NCBI GenBank assembly: GCA_032871835.1
Contig: CM065296.1
Span: 116,446,146 to 116,510,145, forward strand
Length of the DNA: 64,000 nucleotides
Source of the DNA: Dipteronia dyeriana
Lineage: Eukaryota > Streptophyta > Magnoliopsida > Sapindales > Sapindaceae
Direction: 5' to 3'
Under the pieces are notes generated by a model. That model saw only the letters and a list, made by a program, of their open reading frames with translations. It did no database searches and had not been told where the DNA came from. A program made the position numbers and the translations under genes. The stretch's first letter is position 1. Every line of letters begins with the position of its first letter. Of this stretch, positions 1-10,515 are shown one piece after another.

Positions 1-1769
1 TTATTTGTAACTCGTTGATCAATGGATATTGTAAAATTGGTCAAGTTTTTGAAGCGAAGCGATTGTTAAGGAGTATGAGAGATTGGAACTTAAAGCCAGA
101 TTCATTTAGTTATAACACGCTTGTGGATGGGTACTGTCGAGAAAGCCATATGGCTGAGGCCTTCAAGCTTTGTGATGAGATGCTGCATGTGGGAATAGAG
201 CCAACTGTTGTTACTTATAATACTCTTCTTAAAGGTTTTTGTCATGCGGGTGCTTTCAATGATGCTTTGCACCTTTGGCGTGTGATGTTGAAAAGAGGTG
301 TGTCTCCTAATGAGGTTGGCTATTGCACTCTGCTTGATATTTTCTTCAGGATGGGAGATTTTGATGGGGCTTTGATGCTGTGGAAACATATATTAGCTAG
401 GGGTTTTTCCAAAAACACAGTCGCTTTCAATACAATGATTAATGGATTATGCAAGATGGGGAAAATGATTGAAGCTGAGAATATTTTTGAAAAGATGAAA
501 GAGTTGGGTTGTTTGCCCGACAAAATAACATATAGAACCTTGAGTGATGGTTATTGTAAAGTTGGAAATGTTGAAGAAGCTTTTAAGATTAAAGATGTGA
601 TGGAAAAGGAAGCAATCATCCCTTCCATTGAAATGTATAATTCTCTCATTAGTGGAGCTTTTAAGTCTAGGAAATTATGTAAAGTGGCAGATATTCTTGC
701 CGAAATGCAGACTGTGGGGTTATCTCCTAATATTGTAACTTGTGGAGCACTTATTTCTGGTTGGTGCGATGTAGGGATGCTGGATAAAGCTTTTAGAGTA
801 TATTTTGAGATGACTGAGAACGGATTTGCCCCCAATTTAATTATTTGCAGCAAAATTGTCAGTGCCTTATATAGGGTTGATAGGATTGATGAAGCAAATA
901 TGCTTTTGCAGAAGGTAGTGGATTTGGATCTTGTTCCAAATCTAAAATCCTTCAAGGCCAATCTCAAATCCCTCGAGGCCAATGCTATAAGTCTGGAAAC
1001 TCAAAAAATTGCTCTCTCCCTTGATGAAATTGCTAAAAGTTTGTGTGTGCCCAATAATGTGATATACAATCTTGCTATTGCTGGCTTATGTAAGTCTGGA
1101 AAGGTTGGGGATGCAAGAAGTGCTTTCTCGGCTTTGTTGCTTACAGGTTTTATACCAGACAATTTTACATACTGCACTCTTATCCATGGCTATGCAGCTG
1201 CTGGTGATGTTGATGAAGCTTTCAACTTAAGGGATGAGATGCTGGAAAGGGGTCTTGTTCCAAACATTGTCACTTACAATGCTCTAATAACTGGTTTGTG
1301 TAAATCAGGGAAATTGGATCGAGCGCTGAGGCTTTTCTACAAACTTCACCTGAAAGGATTAGCACCGAACATTGTTACCTATAATATATTGATTGATGGT
1401 TACTGTAAAACTGGTAATATCCGACAGGCCTTTAATTTGAAATGCAAAATGATAGAAGAAGGGATTCTTCCTTCCGTTTTTACCTACTCTATTTTGATAA
1501 ATGCCCTGCGTGCGCAAGGAGATACAGAAGATTCTATGAAGCTTTTAGATCAAATGATTAAGTCGGGTTTGGATAAAAATTCTGTCACATTCTCTAAGTT
1601 GGTTCAGAATTATGTTGAACATGGAGATGTAAAGAAGACCTGTGAGTTTCATGACATGATGCATCCCAGCTGTTTCTTTTCTGATGATATCTCTTATAAA
1701 CAAATGGAGTTAACAGAGTCCACCATTTTTCCTGATACATATGGTGTTTCTGAAGCGGCATGTCAATGA
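1..1769 (+). CDS. P-class pentatricopeptide-repeat protein, 3' part (5' end outside window)
   Basis: PPR proteins bind organellar RNA with one degenerate ~35-residue helical hairpin per base and act in RNA processing, stability or translation in mitochondria or plastids. The reading frame is open from base 3 to the stop at 1767-1769, so the N-terminus and targeting peptide lie before base 1; the TTG at 15 is not a start. The visible part (about 588 codons) is a run of canonical repeats with phrases such as VTYNTLLKGFC, VTYNALITGLCKSG and VTYNILIDGYCKTG. A non-canonical spacer of about 45 residues (SLEANAISLETQKIALSL region, bases ~945-1045) interrupts the array. There is no E or DYW editing domain, which makes it P-class. 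The spacer and overall sequence resemble Arabidopsis At1g19290 as I remember it. A decayed DA1-like gene follows. The family call is very secure; the RNA target is unknown. Confidence 0.95.
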   Translation, partial: ICNSLINGYCKIGQVFEAKRLLRSMRDWNLKPDSFSYNTLVDGYCRESHMAEAFKLCDEMLHVGIEPTVVTYNTLLKGFCHAGAFNDALHLWRVMLKRGVSPNEVGYCTLLDIFFRMGDFDGALMLWKHILARGFSKNTVAFNTMINGLCKMGKMIEAENIFEKMKELGCLPDKITYRTLSDGYCKVGNVEEAFKIKDVMEKEAIIPSIEMYNSLISGAFKSRKLCKVADILAEMQTVGLSPNIVTCGALISGWCDVGMLDKAFRVYFEMTENGFAPNLIICSKIVSALYRVDRIDEANMLLQKVVDLDLVPNLKSFKANLKSLEANAISLETQKIALSLDEIAKSLCVPNNVIYNLAIAGLCKSGKVGDARSAFSALLLTGFIPDNFTYCTLIHGYAAAGDVDEAFNLRDEMLERGLVPNIVTYNALITGLCKSGKLDRALRLFYKLHLKGLAPNIVTYNILIDGYCKTGNIRQAFNLKCKMIEEGILPSVFTYSILINALRAQGDTEDSMKLLDQMIKSGLDKNSVTFSKLVQNYVEHGDVKKTCEFHDMMHPSCFFSDDISYKQMELTESTIFPDTYGVSEAACQ

Positions 1770-2370
1770 ATGGTCAATGAATTGAGTGGTTTGGGGTCAT
1801 TTCATTTGTTGGAAGGACTTTGAATTTGTTCATTGCCTTCAAAGGTTCAACCCTTATCATAGGAGGAGCATTGTTTTTTTTTTTTATTGAATCCTCGAGA
1901 TCCCAGGTAATTTCTACTCTTCATGCTTCTTGCATTTTAAAAGAAGAAAATAGAACAAAATAATAAAGAATGTTGACAGTTTTTTCAATTCCAAGCATGT
2001 TATTTATATTTAGGTTCTAAATTTGGAGGTTATGGTGAAAACACAGACTCATCAGAAATATCTCTAGTGTCTACTGCATGATTTCTGTTTTTTTTTTCTT
2101 TATCTTGATTCAATTGCTTTTTGTGTAGGTTAAAACTTCATTGACTATGAGCAGTTAACTTTATGCATTGTGGGTTGGCTCAGCAAATTTTGAAGGCTGC
2201 TGCCACAGAATTTTAAAAGGTCGTTATCATGGAAATTATGGATAGGATCCAAATGGCTCTGCACCTCTCTCTGTGGGTAATTACATGTGTTCCTTACTTT
2301 GCATGTATCTCTTATGTTGCTATTTCTTTAATCTTGTATGATTAAATTCAACTGTATCTGCATATTGTGC
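1770..2370 (+). other. 3' flank / probable 3' UTR of the PPR gene
   Basis: This is non-coding, T-rich sequence with a poly-T stretch near 1873-1885. No open frame with recognisable similarity is seen. Part of it is probably the 3' UTR of the PPR transcript, and it leads into the tandem duplication at 2371. Confidence 0.4.
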
Positions 2371-2702
2371 TTGTTGATACCACATGTATATTATCATGTC
2401 TCCCAATTCCTTTGACTAAACTAAATAACTAACACGGTCTTCTTTGACATAAATTTATGGAATCTCAAATATAGGATACGTGGTCAGAGCAAGAAAATGA
2501 AGATATAGATCTTGCCATTGCATCTTCTCATTGTGATTGTTGATACCAGGTGTATATTATGATGTCTCCCAATAACTTTGACTAAATGAAATAACTAACA
2601 TGGTATTCTTTGACATAAATTTCTGGAATCTCAAATATAGGATATGTGGTCGGAGCGAGAGAATAAAGATATAGACCATGCTATTGCATTATCCCTTCAG
2701 AA
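2371..2702. repeat. Tandem duplication, period 166 bp, carrying a UIM-coding exon
   Basis: Two head-to-tail copies (2371-2536 and 2537-2702) share the same landmarks exactly 166 bases apart: a TTGTTGATACC start, a TCTCCCAAT block, a GACATAAATTT block and the splice-acceptor-like CTCAAATATAG followed by GATAYGTGGTC. They differ by scattered substitutions, so the duplication is not recent. Each copy includes intron-like sequence, an acceptor and an exon-like stretch coding for a ubiquitin-interacting motif. Confidence 0.85.
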
Positions 2703-3425
2703 GAAAATATAAAGAGGAGCCTATATGACTGATTGATGAATGACATGGGTAATAGATGTTACTGTGAATAGTCTATTGCTGGCTTATGCAGGTCTGGGAA
2801 GGTTGGGGATGTAATGCGAGTATTGTGCCCACCTTCCGACGTGGTACAGGTATCTCCAAGTTCAATGGATGACTTCCAGTAGCTCATTTTTAAGCCATAT
2901 TCTCTGATAACACGTTGGTTCTTCCCTTTTGCTTGAGTAGTTTTTACAAGGGGTAGTAACTGCTGATTGAAAATATTTCTGGTGAAGTTAGAAGTAAATG
3001 ATTATATGAATAAATACCCAGTTATGACAAGTGAACCTTATGCTTAAGAATGTGATTGTCCTGATACAAAACCCTTAATTCACTGAAAAGTATGTTTGTT
3101 TGGGATAATATAGTATCTTTTCTTGGAATTGACATTAACATACCTGACTTGGAATCTGTCTGTTCCTGCATCATAAATTTCCTTGTGAACCTTTGCTTTC
3201 TTTTCTTAGACAAATAAACTATCTCCTTCAAGCAGCGCCATATTTTATGTAAGATATGTGATTATAAATTACTTCTTTTTTTTTCTTTCTGTAGGTTCTG
3301 TGCCGATTGATTACTAAGATTGGTCAGGGGAGATTTCTGAATTTCCTTGCACATTTTGGCGTCCAGAATGCTTCAGAGTCGTAGCCATGCTCATCAGCGG
3401 CCAATTCTTATACTGAGGTGCAAAG
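2475..3425 (+). pseudogene. DA1-like (UIM + LIM peptidase family) gene remnant
   Basis: DA1 family proteins are ubiquitin-activated peptidases with N-terminal UIMs, a LIM domain and a C-terminal zinc peptidase; they limit organ growth. After an AG acceptor, the frame from 2641 reads WSERENKDIDHAIALSL, a good UIM (DA1-type consensus ENEDIDRAIALSL), but runs into TAA at 2710-2712. An older copy of the same exon starts at 2475 (WSEQENEDIDLAIASS). At 3295, after a polypyrimidine tract and AG, fragments of the LIM domain appear: C-A-D-C, then IGQGRFLNFL (DA1-type IGHGRFL), then in another frame FWRPECFR (FWHPECFR), then a degraded HAxxxPI. The stop, the frameshift and the missing remainder of LIM and the peptidase mark it as broken. 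Arabidopsis DA1 (At1g19270) sits next to the PPR gene At1g19290, which supports the call. Confidence 0.62.
2772..2818 (+). pseudogene. Short duplicated fragment of the neighbouring PPR coding sequence
   Basis: The stretch beginning TCTATTGCTGGCTTATG at 2772 repeats bases ~1073-1117 of the PPR gene (the AIAGLCKSGKVGD codons) with only a few mismatches over about 44 bases. It sits inside the DA1-like remnant, between the UIM and LIM exon relics, and has no open context. Confidence 0.7.
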
Positions 3426-4697
3426 CAATACTCATGTCCCTGGTTCTTGTCCACTGCTCCAGGAAGCAATGCTACAACATTCATTCAATCAATGAACAAC
3501 GATTTATACATATATCAGTATTTGGGACTTTGATCAATTCTCCAACTGCAATTTCAGATCCAAATGTTGCTTCTCTGTCATTTCTTTTCAGAGTTCAGAT
3601 TCATGCCAATCTTTCTCGAGCCTCCACGAGAGAGTTGATTATGCGTATGAGATGAAGAATTTGTGTATACATCCACATCCACAGGCCACAGCCAGCTGCA
3701 GATCTCCTGTTATAGGACTTGTAGTTTAGACTTTAGTGAGAAAAAGAGAAACCATAGACACTCCTTGCTTGTACAACAGTTGTATAAACATATTTAGACT
3801 TTTATTGTTGCATTTAAATTACAGCTAACAATGAGCTATAGTTATAATAATCCTATTAGAACCTCTATGAAAAGATTGTTAACAATAACTTGTAAATTCC
3901 ATTCTCCCTTTGATTATGTCATGTTTGATGATTCTGAGATCATATGATAGTGAAATCAAATTGTATCAATCAAACACAGGACCATTTATCTTCTCCTTCT
4001 ATAATTGAAAACTGACAGGAGAATCGATGCAAGAAAAAAAAAACAAAAATCTTTATCAACTCTTAAAGCAAGCAGCATACTTTGAAATAACAGAACATCA
4101 TCATAACTTGAAGTTTAATTCAATTTAATTTTCTCTAGTTTTCAGTCGAGTTGTGATTTTCAGCAGGTCAGATATTTGTGCATCAAATCAAATACATATA
4201 GTACTTGGAAACACATTAGAACTAGTTATTTACAGAATAAAAAAAGATTCTTTGATAATTAAGTAAGCAAGTATGGCTCATTTGATATAAACAGAACAGC
4301 AACTTAGAATATCAGACACGTCTAAAGTTGGTAAACGACAGAGAAATATAGCACCATCTAACCGGTTTCTTACTTTGGATTTCAGTCATCACCACCCCAC
4401 CCCCACGTGAAATAATAGAGAGAAACCAGTGTTGCTTTCAACAAGGCAACAACAACCGAACGAAACACCCAAAAGAAACAAGCACACTTTGGGTGATGTT
4501 ACCAGGAATTTTATTATTATTATTTAGGAAAATTAAGCTATACAGTCCTGTAAGGTCCATAAACATTCTCATTTTATGATTTGTATTATGTTTTACATAA
4601 ACTTTTTTAACATGTTCTGTATGAAAATAAACTTAGATGTTCGCACGCATTCTTTATAATATAGTAAGTCAGTCGACATGCTCTATTGATAGTATGC
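3426..4697. other. Intergenic, nothing recognised
   Basis: AT-rich sequence without a convincing gene. It may hold further very degraded DA1-like exons directly after 3425, but I could not align any. Confidence 0.4.
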
Positions 4698-4966
4698 AGA
4701 GCTGGTTCTAAGGTTAGGGTCAAGAGGCAAACGCTAGAGCCCGAATTGTGTTGGGGTTCCAAATTTTTAAATTTCAATTTTAAAAAAAAAAAAAAAACCT
4801 ACATGATTTCTAGAATATAAGATCCACCAAAAACACAATTATAATTATTATAAAAGACAACAACATATCAAATCTCATTATCAAACATATGTAGGACACT
4901 TCTGTGAGGCTGATGGAGGGTCAAACGACATCCGATTTAGGCCCATAGTATATATTAGAACCGTAT
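4698..4966. mobile_element. Possible old hAT-like MITE
   Basis: The ends carry an imperfect inverted pair, CTGGTTCTAAGG near 4702 and TTAGAACCG near 4958. The phrase about rest-of-gene colour in this family (GAGGCAAACGC, GGCCCA) resembles common degraded plant hAT relics with a GGTTCTAAGG terminus. No target-site duplication was found, so this is tentative. Confidence 0.3.
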
Positions 4967-5936
4967 CGACGAGCCATGCATTTATTATGATAGTTATTTT
5001 GCGAGAAAAAATAGTTTTGATCTCCGTTTTGCTAGTTTTCTGTTGTAGACGGGATTTTGATGTTTTTTTTTTTCAATTTAGGAAGATTTCCTTCTTCAAT
5101 TTTTGGTTTGATTAGGAATAAAGTTTAGGTTTTAGAAATATATCAAACTTACATTTTCTAGTAAAATTTGATCTTTTATTTTCAACCAAATTAGAAGTTC
5201 TGAATCCTAAAGGATTCTTGTTTAAGTGATATATTTTTTGATATAATTATAAAAAAATTATTTCGGTTACTTTTTATTTGTTATTTTATTGTGTTAAAGT
5301 TTTGATTTTGAGTTATTATATTGATTTTTATAAGTATTCACTAGAAAAAAAAAATCTAATAAGCATACATTGACGGTCAAGAGTCTCGTGTTTACATTTT
5401 GTTTCGAATACCCGAAATCTCATAACTGGCCTTGATAGTTTGTAAAACTCAAAGTGACCTTCATAAATAAAAAGTTTTATTAGATATAGATCAAATCTCT
5501 CTGAAAACTACGTGTAACTTGGTAGAAAATGTGGAAGAAAACATATCACACACCTGCACCACCAATTAAGTTATTATTATTATTATTATTATTATTCAAC
5601 ATCTAGAAGTGGTCCTTTTTTATAAGAAATAGATTGATCAAGCCACCTACAAATAAAAGTCACAAACTTGATTGTCTCAAATACGACCAAAGACAACTAA
5701 ATCAAATGAGAAACTCATTTCCAATTATTATTCTAAAAAAAAGGTGCATAGGCAGAGAATAAAATACACGAGCCGTATAGATACTAATTATTGTATGATC
5801 AATTTCACATTTACTTTGTCTTCTAAGAACACAGACAAAAGACCTTGGTTAATTTGTGAAGCATATTCGGTGAACAGTCTCTTTATCTCCTGTTCAAGAC
5901 GGCATGTCTTTGTAGATCAAAACATTACCTGTACCG
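4967..5936. other. Intergenic, nothing recognised
   Basis: AT-rich, with a (TTA)n microsatellite at about 5570-5596. No gene is supported; the 93-codon open frame inside it has no recognisable features. Confidence 0.4.
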
Positions 5937-6175
5937 TAAGACGGTTAAACTAAATCAATTTAAATCAGTGATTTAAGATTTTAACTTTAACATCTCAACC
6001 ATTCATATATTTTTAATCCAATGGTTGAGAATAACTTTAACATCTCAACCACTTATGTGCTTTTAATACAATTCTTGATATTTGAATGTATTTACAACTT
6101 TCAGATTAACAACATGTGGATGGTTAAGCTATTGAAGTCAAAGTTGTAAATCACAAATTTAAATTGGTTTCTTGA
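5937..6175. mobile_element. Foldback MITE, family copy 1
   Basis: The two halves form a long imperfect inverted repeat: the left end reads ACTAAATCAATTTAAATC and the right end, reversed, reads AAACCAATTTAAATTTG, and both continue with matching ATTTAAG/ATTTAC and CATCTCAACCATTCA / TAGCTTAACCATCCA blocks. A second member of the same family lies at 8353-8520. It has no coding capacity. Confidence 0.55.
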
Positions 6176-6739
6176 TCCATTATAAATATTCACAATTAAT
6201 GAACTTGATAAGGGTATGATTGCCGATTACAAATGAAAATCAGAGAATCAAATTCTATTGGAATTTTATTTCTTGAGCAGGTTTCAAGAACACCAACACC
6301 CCCATTGAGAATTTAGTTTCTGATTCATATGTGGAGTGTACATAATTTGATTCTGAATAATTTTTAGTAACCATTATAATTACAAATCATAAATTATTAA
6401 ACGTACTCCATTCAATTTACTCATTAATTTATAGAAATGTTGTCAATGGTAATCTTCTTTATGAAAAATAATTTTAAAAAAAAAAATAGAAAGATTGAAG
6501 AAGCTTCTCGGCTTTTGCAGACTTAGATTTAGATTTAGAATTAAATTAAAAATAAACAATAAAAGAAAAAGGGTTGTGAGTGTCATTCTTCCAAACGCGT
6601 TTTGTTTGTCATTATGGTCTAGTCTTGATTGTTTATTTATATTTATTGGAAATGTATAAGAAATAATGTAATAAACTAGTACAAACATAGTACTTAAAAA
6701 AAAAGTGGTTTTTTTTCTTCAGACAAGTTGTGTCATGTG
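6176..6739. other. Intergenic, nothing recognised
   Basis: AT-rich sequence with homopolymer runs and no supported feature. Confidence 0.4.
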
Positions 6740-7588
6740 TGCGACTTTGAGATTAATATCTTGGGCAACTTGTACAATCACCCATGACATTTGATATAAT
6801 TGCACCTATATGTAACATTTGTTTATAATTACACAAACATACCCTACCGTTAATGAATGGCTATTAGGAATTAACAGAGGAAGGACAAAATGGTCAATGG
6901 TCTTTATGTGACAGTTTAAAATAATTTGAATGATTTTTTTTATGTATTTTTCAATGCATTGAAAATGGTATACACGGTTTTGATTTACTAAAATACATTA
7001 TTTAAATGATAAAATATTAAAACAATAAATAATGATAATAGTCAAAAACTAAAAACCAAATCTTGTCAATCCAATTCAATCCAAGAATGACCCTCTCTCT
7101 GTTGTTGAGGGGAAGGCTCCCCTTGTTGTTGCTAGTCGAGGCCATTGAAACCCGAGGAAAAGATCTCCGATTGAAGGGAGCTCGTAGTTTGATGATGATG
7201 AAGAAAGGAAAACCCTTGTTGGATTCGGTTTCAAAGCCATTTTTTGTTTTTTGTTACTAACATGATTTTGTAATGAACAAAAAGAGTGATTTTTTTCTTG
7301 ATTTTTTCTTGATTTGAGTTCAATTATTGTTCATATAAAGAAAATAGGAAAAAGTTATGGTTTATGCTGTTGAATACTTTGTTTTTGTATGTGTTGACGA
7401 ATGAGAAACTTAAAACTAAAAGAAAAAGAAAAGCTAAAGTGAGAAACATTAGTAGCGAACTAGTAAAGAACATATACAACATAGAAATACTTAACAAAAA
7501 CTTATTTTCTTTTCTTAGATGGATTTGCTCAAAATTGGACATGAGAAACAAATTGAAGGGGCTTTGGATGGTTGCCTAGATTTTTTCC

Positions 7589-7624
<36 letters not shown>

Positions 7625-8110
7625 GAAAAAAGGTCCAATTATGAGCAAAGCATTGTTGAATGCTTTTCTATATGCTAAGGGTATTAAATTAAATACATTT
7701 TTCAAATTTATTAAATATAAAAAAAATAGAATAGCTTCGATGATAATGGTTTCGATGGCTTGGTGAAGATTGTTGAAAAAGTTATGGGATCGGGTGAAAA
7801 TGAAGGATTTTCTCTATGAAGGTTCCTTTGATGGAAACGACTTAGCTTAAAACGTAGATGTTGTAATGAAGATAATTGTTGAAATTTATGATGTTATTTT
7901 TTTTAATAAATCTAATTTTTTAAATATTTAAAAGTTGAAAATTAATTAACTTAAGAGTATTTTGGATATTTCACATATAAAGGCTAGTCAACCGTTACAA
8001 TTGACAGAAGTCAACCAATGGAACGGTATGTTTATATAACTATAGTCAACTGTTGCATATGAAGCAATTATATCAAATACCGAGGGTATTTGTGAAATTT
8101 ACACTAATAT
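6740..8110. mobile_element. Non-autonomous Mutator-like element, degraded
   Basis: The left end (from ~6765) and the reversed right end (from ~8105) share a long diverged inverted repeat including ATTTGATATAATTGC, ATATG(T/C)AACA and AAACATACC blocks over about 130 bases. Inverted termini this long with non-coding, low-complexity contents ((TTA)n at 7588-7624) fit a Mutator-type non-autonomous element. The exact ends and target duplication are unclear; TAATAT occurs just outside both ends. Confidence 0.5.
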
Positions 8111-8352
8111 TTTTATTATTTATATAAATCTGTCTCTGTCTAAATGTCCAATTTAGTGGACATTGTCAATTCACTATCTAATCAAATTGTTAAAGAAAAA
8201 TACTACTCACAGATTTGGACTCCGTACCAACTTATGCTTTTTGACTTTTAAGTCAATCTCGGACAACAAAAAATTACGGTGATTTATCTGAGGATTGAAA
8301 TGTAAGTTGGATAAATAGAGTTATAATATATAGTATTAATTTTTATTAATAA

Positions 8353-8520
8353 ATTAACGGTTATACTAAATCAATTTAAATTTAAAATTTAAAATTTTGA
8401 TTTCAACATCCCAACTATTCAAGTTTTTTTAACCTAATAGTTATAAATACATTTAAATATCAACTATTGAATTTAAATTAAAATTTCAAATTATAAATTA
8501 AAATTGTTTTAGTCTGATCC
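8353..8520. mobile_element. Foldback MITE, family copy 2
   Basis: The left end ACTAAATCAATTTAAATTT and the reversed right end GACTAAAACAATTTTAATTT pair, and the repeat continues through CAACATCCCAACTATTCA. It shares the terminus and inner blocks with the element at 5937-6175, so both belong to one small family. Confidence 0.5.
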
Positions 8521-8710
8521 ATAAAATAATTTATAAAAATATAATCATTACGATATCAAATGTTTCCTCAAACTTAAGTGTAAAATGTTTATCATAATAT
8601 AAATGTTTCATTAGCTGGGTGTTTACTCATAAACGTTTTTTAATGAAGAAATACTCGAAAATTGAAAAAGAATATAATAACTTATGTTTTATCGGAAAGA
8701 TAATGAGAAA

Positions 8711-8969
8711 CGAGAACTTAAAACATCTTTAATGTAAATATGTATTTTTTAGTTTATAAATAGTGTGACGTCAATATTTATAATCTCTATGGACTAGACA
8801 TGACCACGGTTCGGTTCCAATCGTGGAACCGAACCGTAACCGTAACCGTGTGAAATGAACTGGAACCGGAACCGGAACCGGAACCGGAACCGTGGGGGAG
8901 ACGGTTTGGTTTCGGTTCCGGTTCCTCCTCTGAAAAAACCGTCCTGTAACCGACGGTTAGGTTCCGGTT

Positions 8970-9000
<31 letters not shown>

Positions 9001-9510
9001 ATTTTTCTTATGATAAACTGTAAAAAAAAAAAAAAAAAAGGAACCGAACCGGCGGAACCGGAACAGTCGACAGTTCCGGTTCCAATTCCGGTTCTGGCTC
9101 CTTTCGGAACCAATTGGAACCGTGGGCATGCCTACTATGGACCAACTTTTCAAAAAAAAATACAGAAATGTAGATTCATATTTACAATACACTTATCTAA
9201 AGTCAAATATATATCCATTTTATGACTGATCATAATAAAACAATTATTATATTCTCTCTTCTCTTTTATTTTACAATTAAATAAACTTTAAAATTATTGG
9301 TTGAAAGAGTTAGAAATCCTAACCAGTATTTCTATGAGAGTTTATAGAATTATAAACTCAACTCTATATTCTCTAACTTTTTTTTTATCACATCATCTCC
9401 ATATTCAACATAGATAATTGAATTGGAAAAAAAATTTCTAACTTCTTTAATATTTATCCTACGTGGCACTCCGTTTTCTCTAAATACATAATAGCATCAG
9501 AAATGCTCTT
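8711..9510. mobile_element. MITE with CATCTCCAATG-type ends, interrupted by a nested hAT MITE
   Basis: The left end (AACATCTTTAATG at ~8721) and the reversed right end (AGAGCATTTCTGATG) form an inverted pair related to the common plant GAGCATCTCCAATG terminus. The right half (about 9170-9510) closely resembles the intact-looking copy at 58187-58478, including AAAACAATTATTA, CACATCATCTCCATATTCAAC and GCACTCC blocks. The element at 8795-9134 has inserted into it. Confidence 0.5.
8795..9134. mobile_element. hAT-type MITE rich in GGAACC/GGTTCC motifs, with 8-bp target duplication
   Basis: Terminal inverted repeats are TAGACATGACCACGGTTC (left) and TAGGCATGCCCACGGTTC (right, reversed), 16 of 18 identical. 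The 8-bp target-site duplication CTATGGAC flanks both sides exactly (8787-8794 and 9135-9142), diagnostic of the hAT superfamily. The subterminal regions are arrays of GGAACC-like hexamers on both strands, plausible transposase-binding repeats. The middle holds a (TA)n run (8975-8999) and a poly-A run. No coding capacity; the open frames across it are repeat artefacts. Confidence 0.9.
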
Positions 9511-10264
9511 AAGTTTTTAGGTGGGTGGAAATTAAGTTCATTTTTGTAAAGAATTTAATTTAGTAATGGAATCATAAATTACAAACTAAGTTTATTTTTA
9601 GTAAAAATCATGGATATAAAATGTTTTATTGATATACTAGATTATTAAGCTGTAATTATTTTCTTAAATTCATGGTCGATATCGATAATGTCTAAAACTG
9701 TTGTCAAATTTGCTTATTATTTTGAGAGTTTAAAGAGTTTTAATTGATTTAATTAGCTACTTTTGAGAACAAAATAAATGACCAAGTTTTTTTTAAAGTC
9801 TTTATAAAATTCAAATACATTTAAATATATATATATATATATATAAAATGTTTTCTTGTATCAACCAAACAAATGCTAAAATTCTATGTACTTTTGATAG
9901 ATTACAATATTACTTGTTATCATATAATTTTATTTGATATATTGATGTGTATCTTATAAAATATTAAAAATTAGACAAAATATAAAGGAAAAATGGTGTC
10001 AAAATGTAAAATGAAACCAAAAAGATTTAAAAGGTGCAATAAGAAATAAGAAAGATGACTTATCAATGACAAGACTTCACACATTTTTTATTTCCAAATT
10101 TAATTTCATTACATAACATTATAAAACTGCGGAAGTATTTGATTTTTCCACGACTTATTATATTTTATATCTTAAATTAAATTAAGGTAAATTATATATT
10201 TATTTTTCCAATTTTTATCTTATTTTAATATATATATATATAAATTGACTTTCATTTTATTAAA
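9511..10264. other. Intergenic, nothing recognised
   Basis: AT-rich with a (TA)n tract near 9824-9845. No supported feature. Confidence 0.4.
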
Positions 10265-10515
10265 AATTCGTTACACTAAAGTTTTTTTTATTAAATTCCT
10301 ATAAATATCCTATAACAATTCAAACATTTATAATTTTATCCGTATATAATAAAATTCTAAAAATCAATTTTTAAAAAATTATAGTTTTAAAGAAATTGTA
10401 ATACAAAATGATCAATTTTACATTTACAATAAGTTATTTATATTGAAAAAAAAATCATAATATCTTAACTTATAAGATTTATCTATATATCTAATAAATT
10501 AAGATCTTATAAAGA
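10265..10515 (+). repeat. Dispersed repeat, copy A
   Basis: About 250 bases match, in reverse orientation, the stretch at 54945-55195. Shared blocks include ATAAATATCCTATAACAATT, AAACATTTA(T/C)AATTTTA, TTTTACATTTACAATAAGT and TATAAGATTTATCTAT. It is non-coding and probably a fragment of an uncharacterised transposon. Confidence 0.65.

Noticed and set aside
3347..3655. 102-codon open frame
   Set aside because: Overlaps the LIM exon relic in a mixed frame; a chance frame through the pseudogene.
8794..9192. 132-codon open frame on the minus strand
   Set aside because: It is made of GGAACC hexamers of the hAT MITE translated into FRFRFRF-type low-complexity sequence; not a gene.
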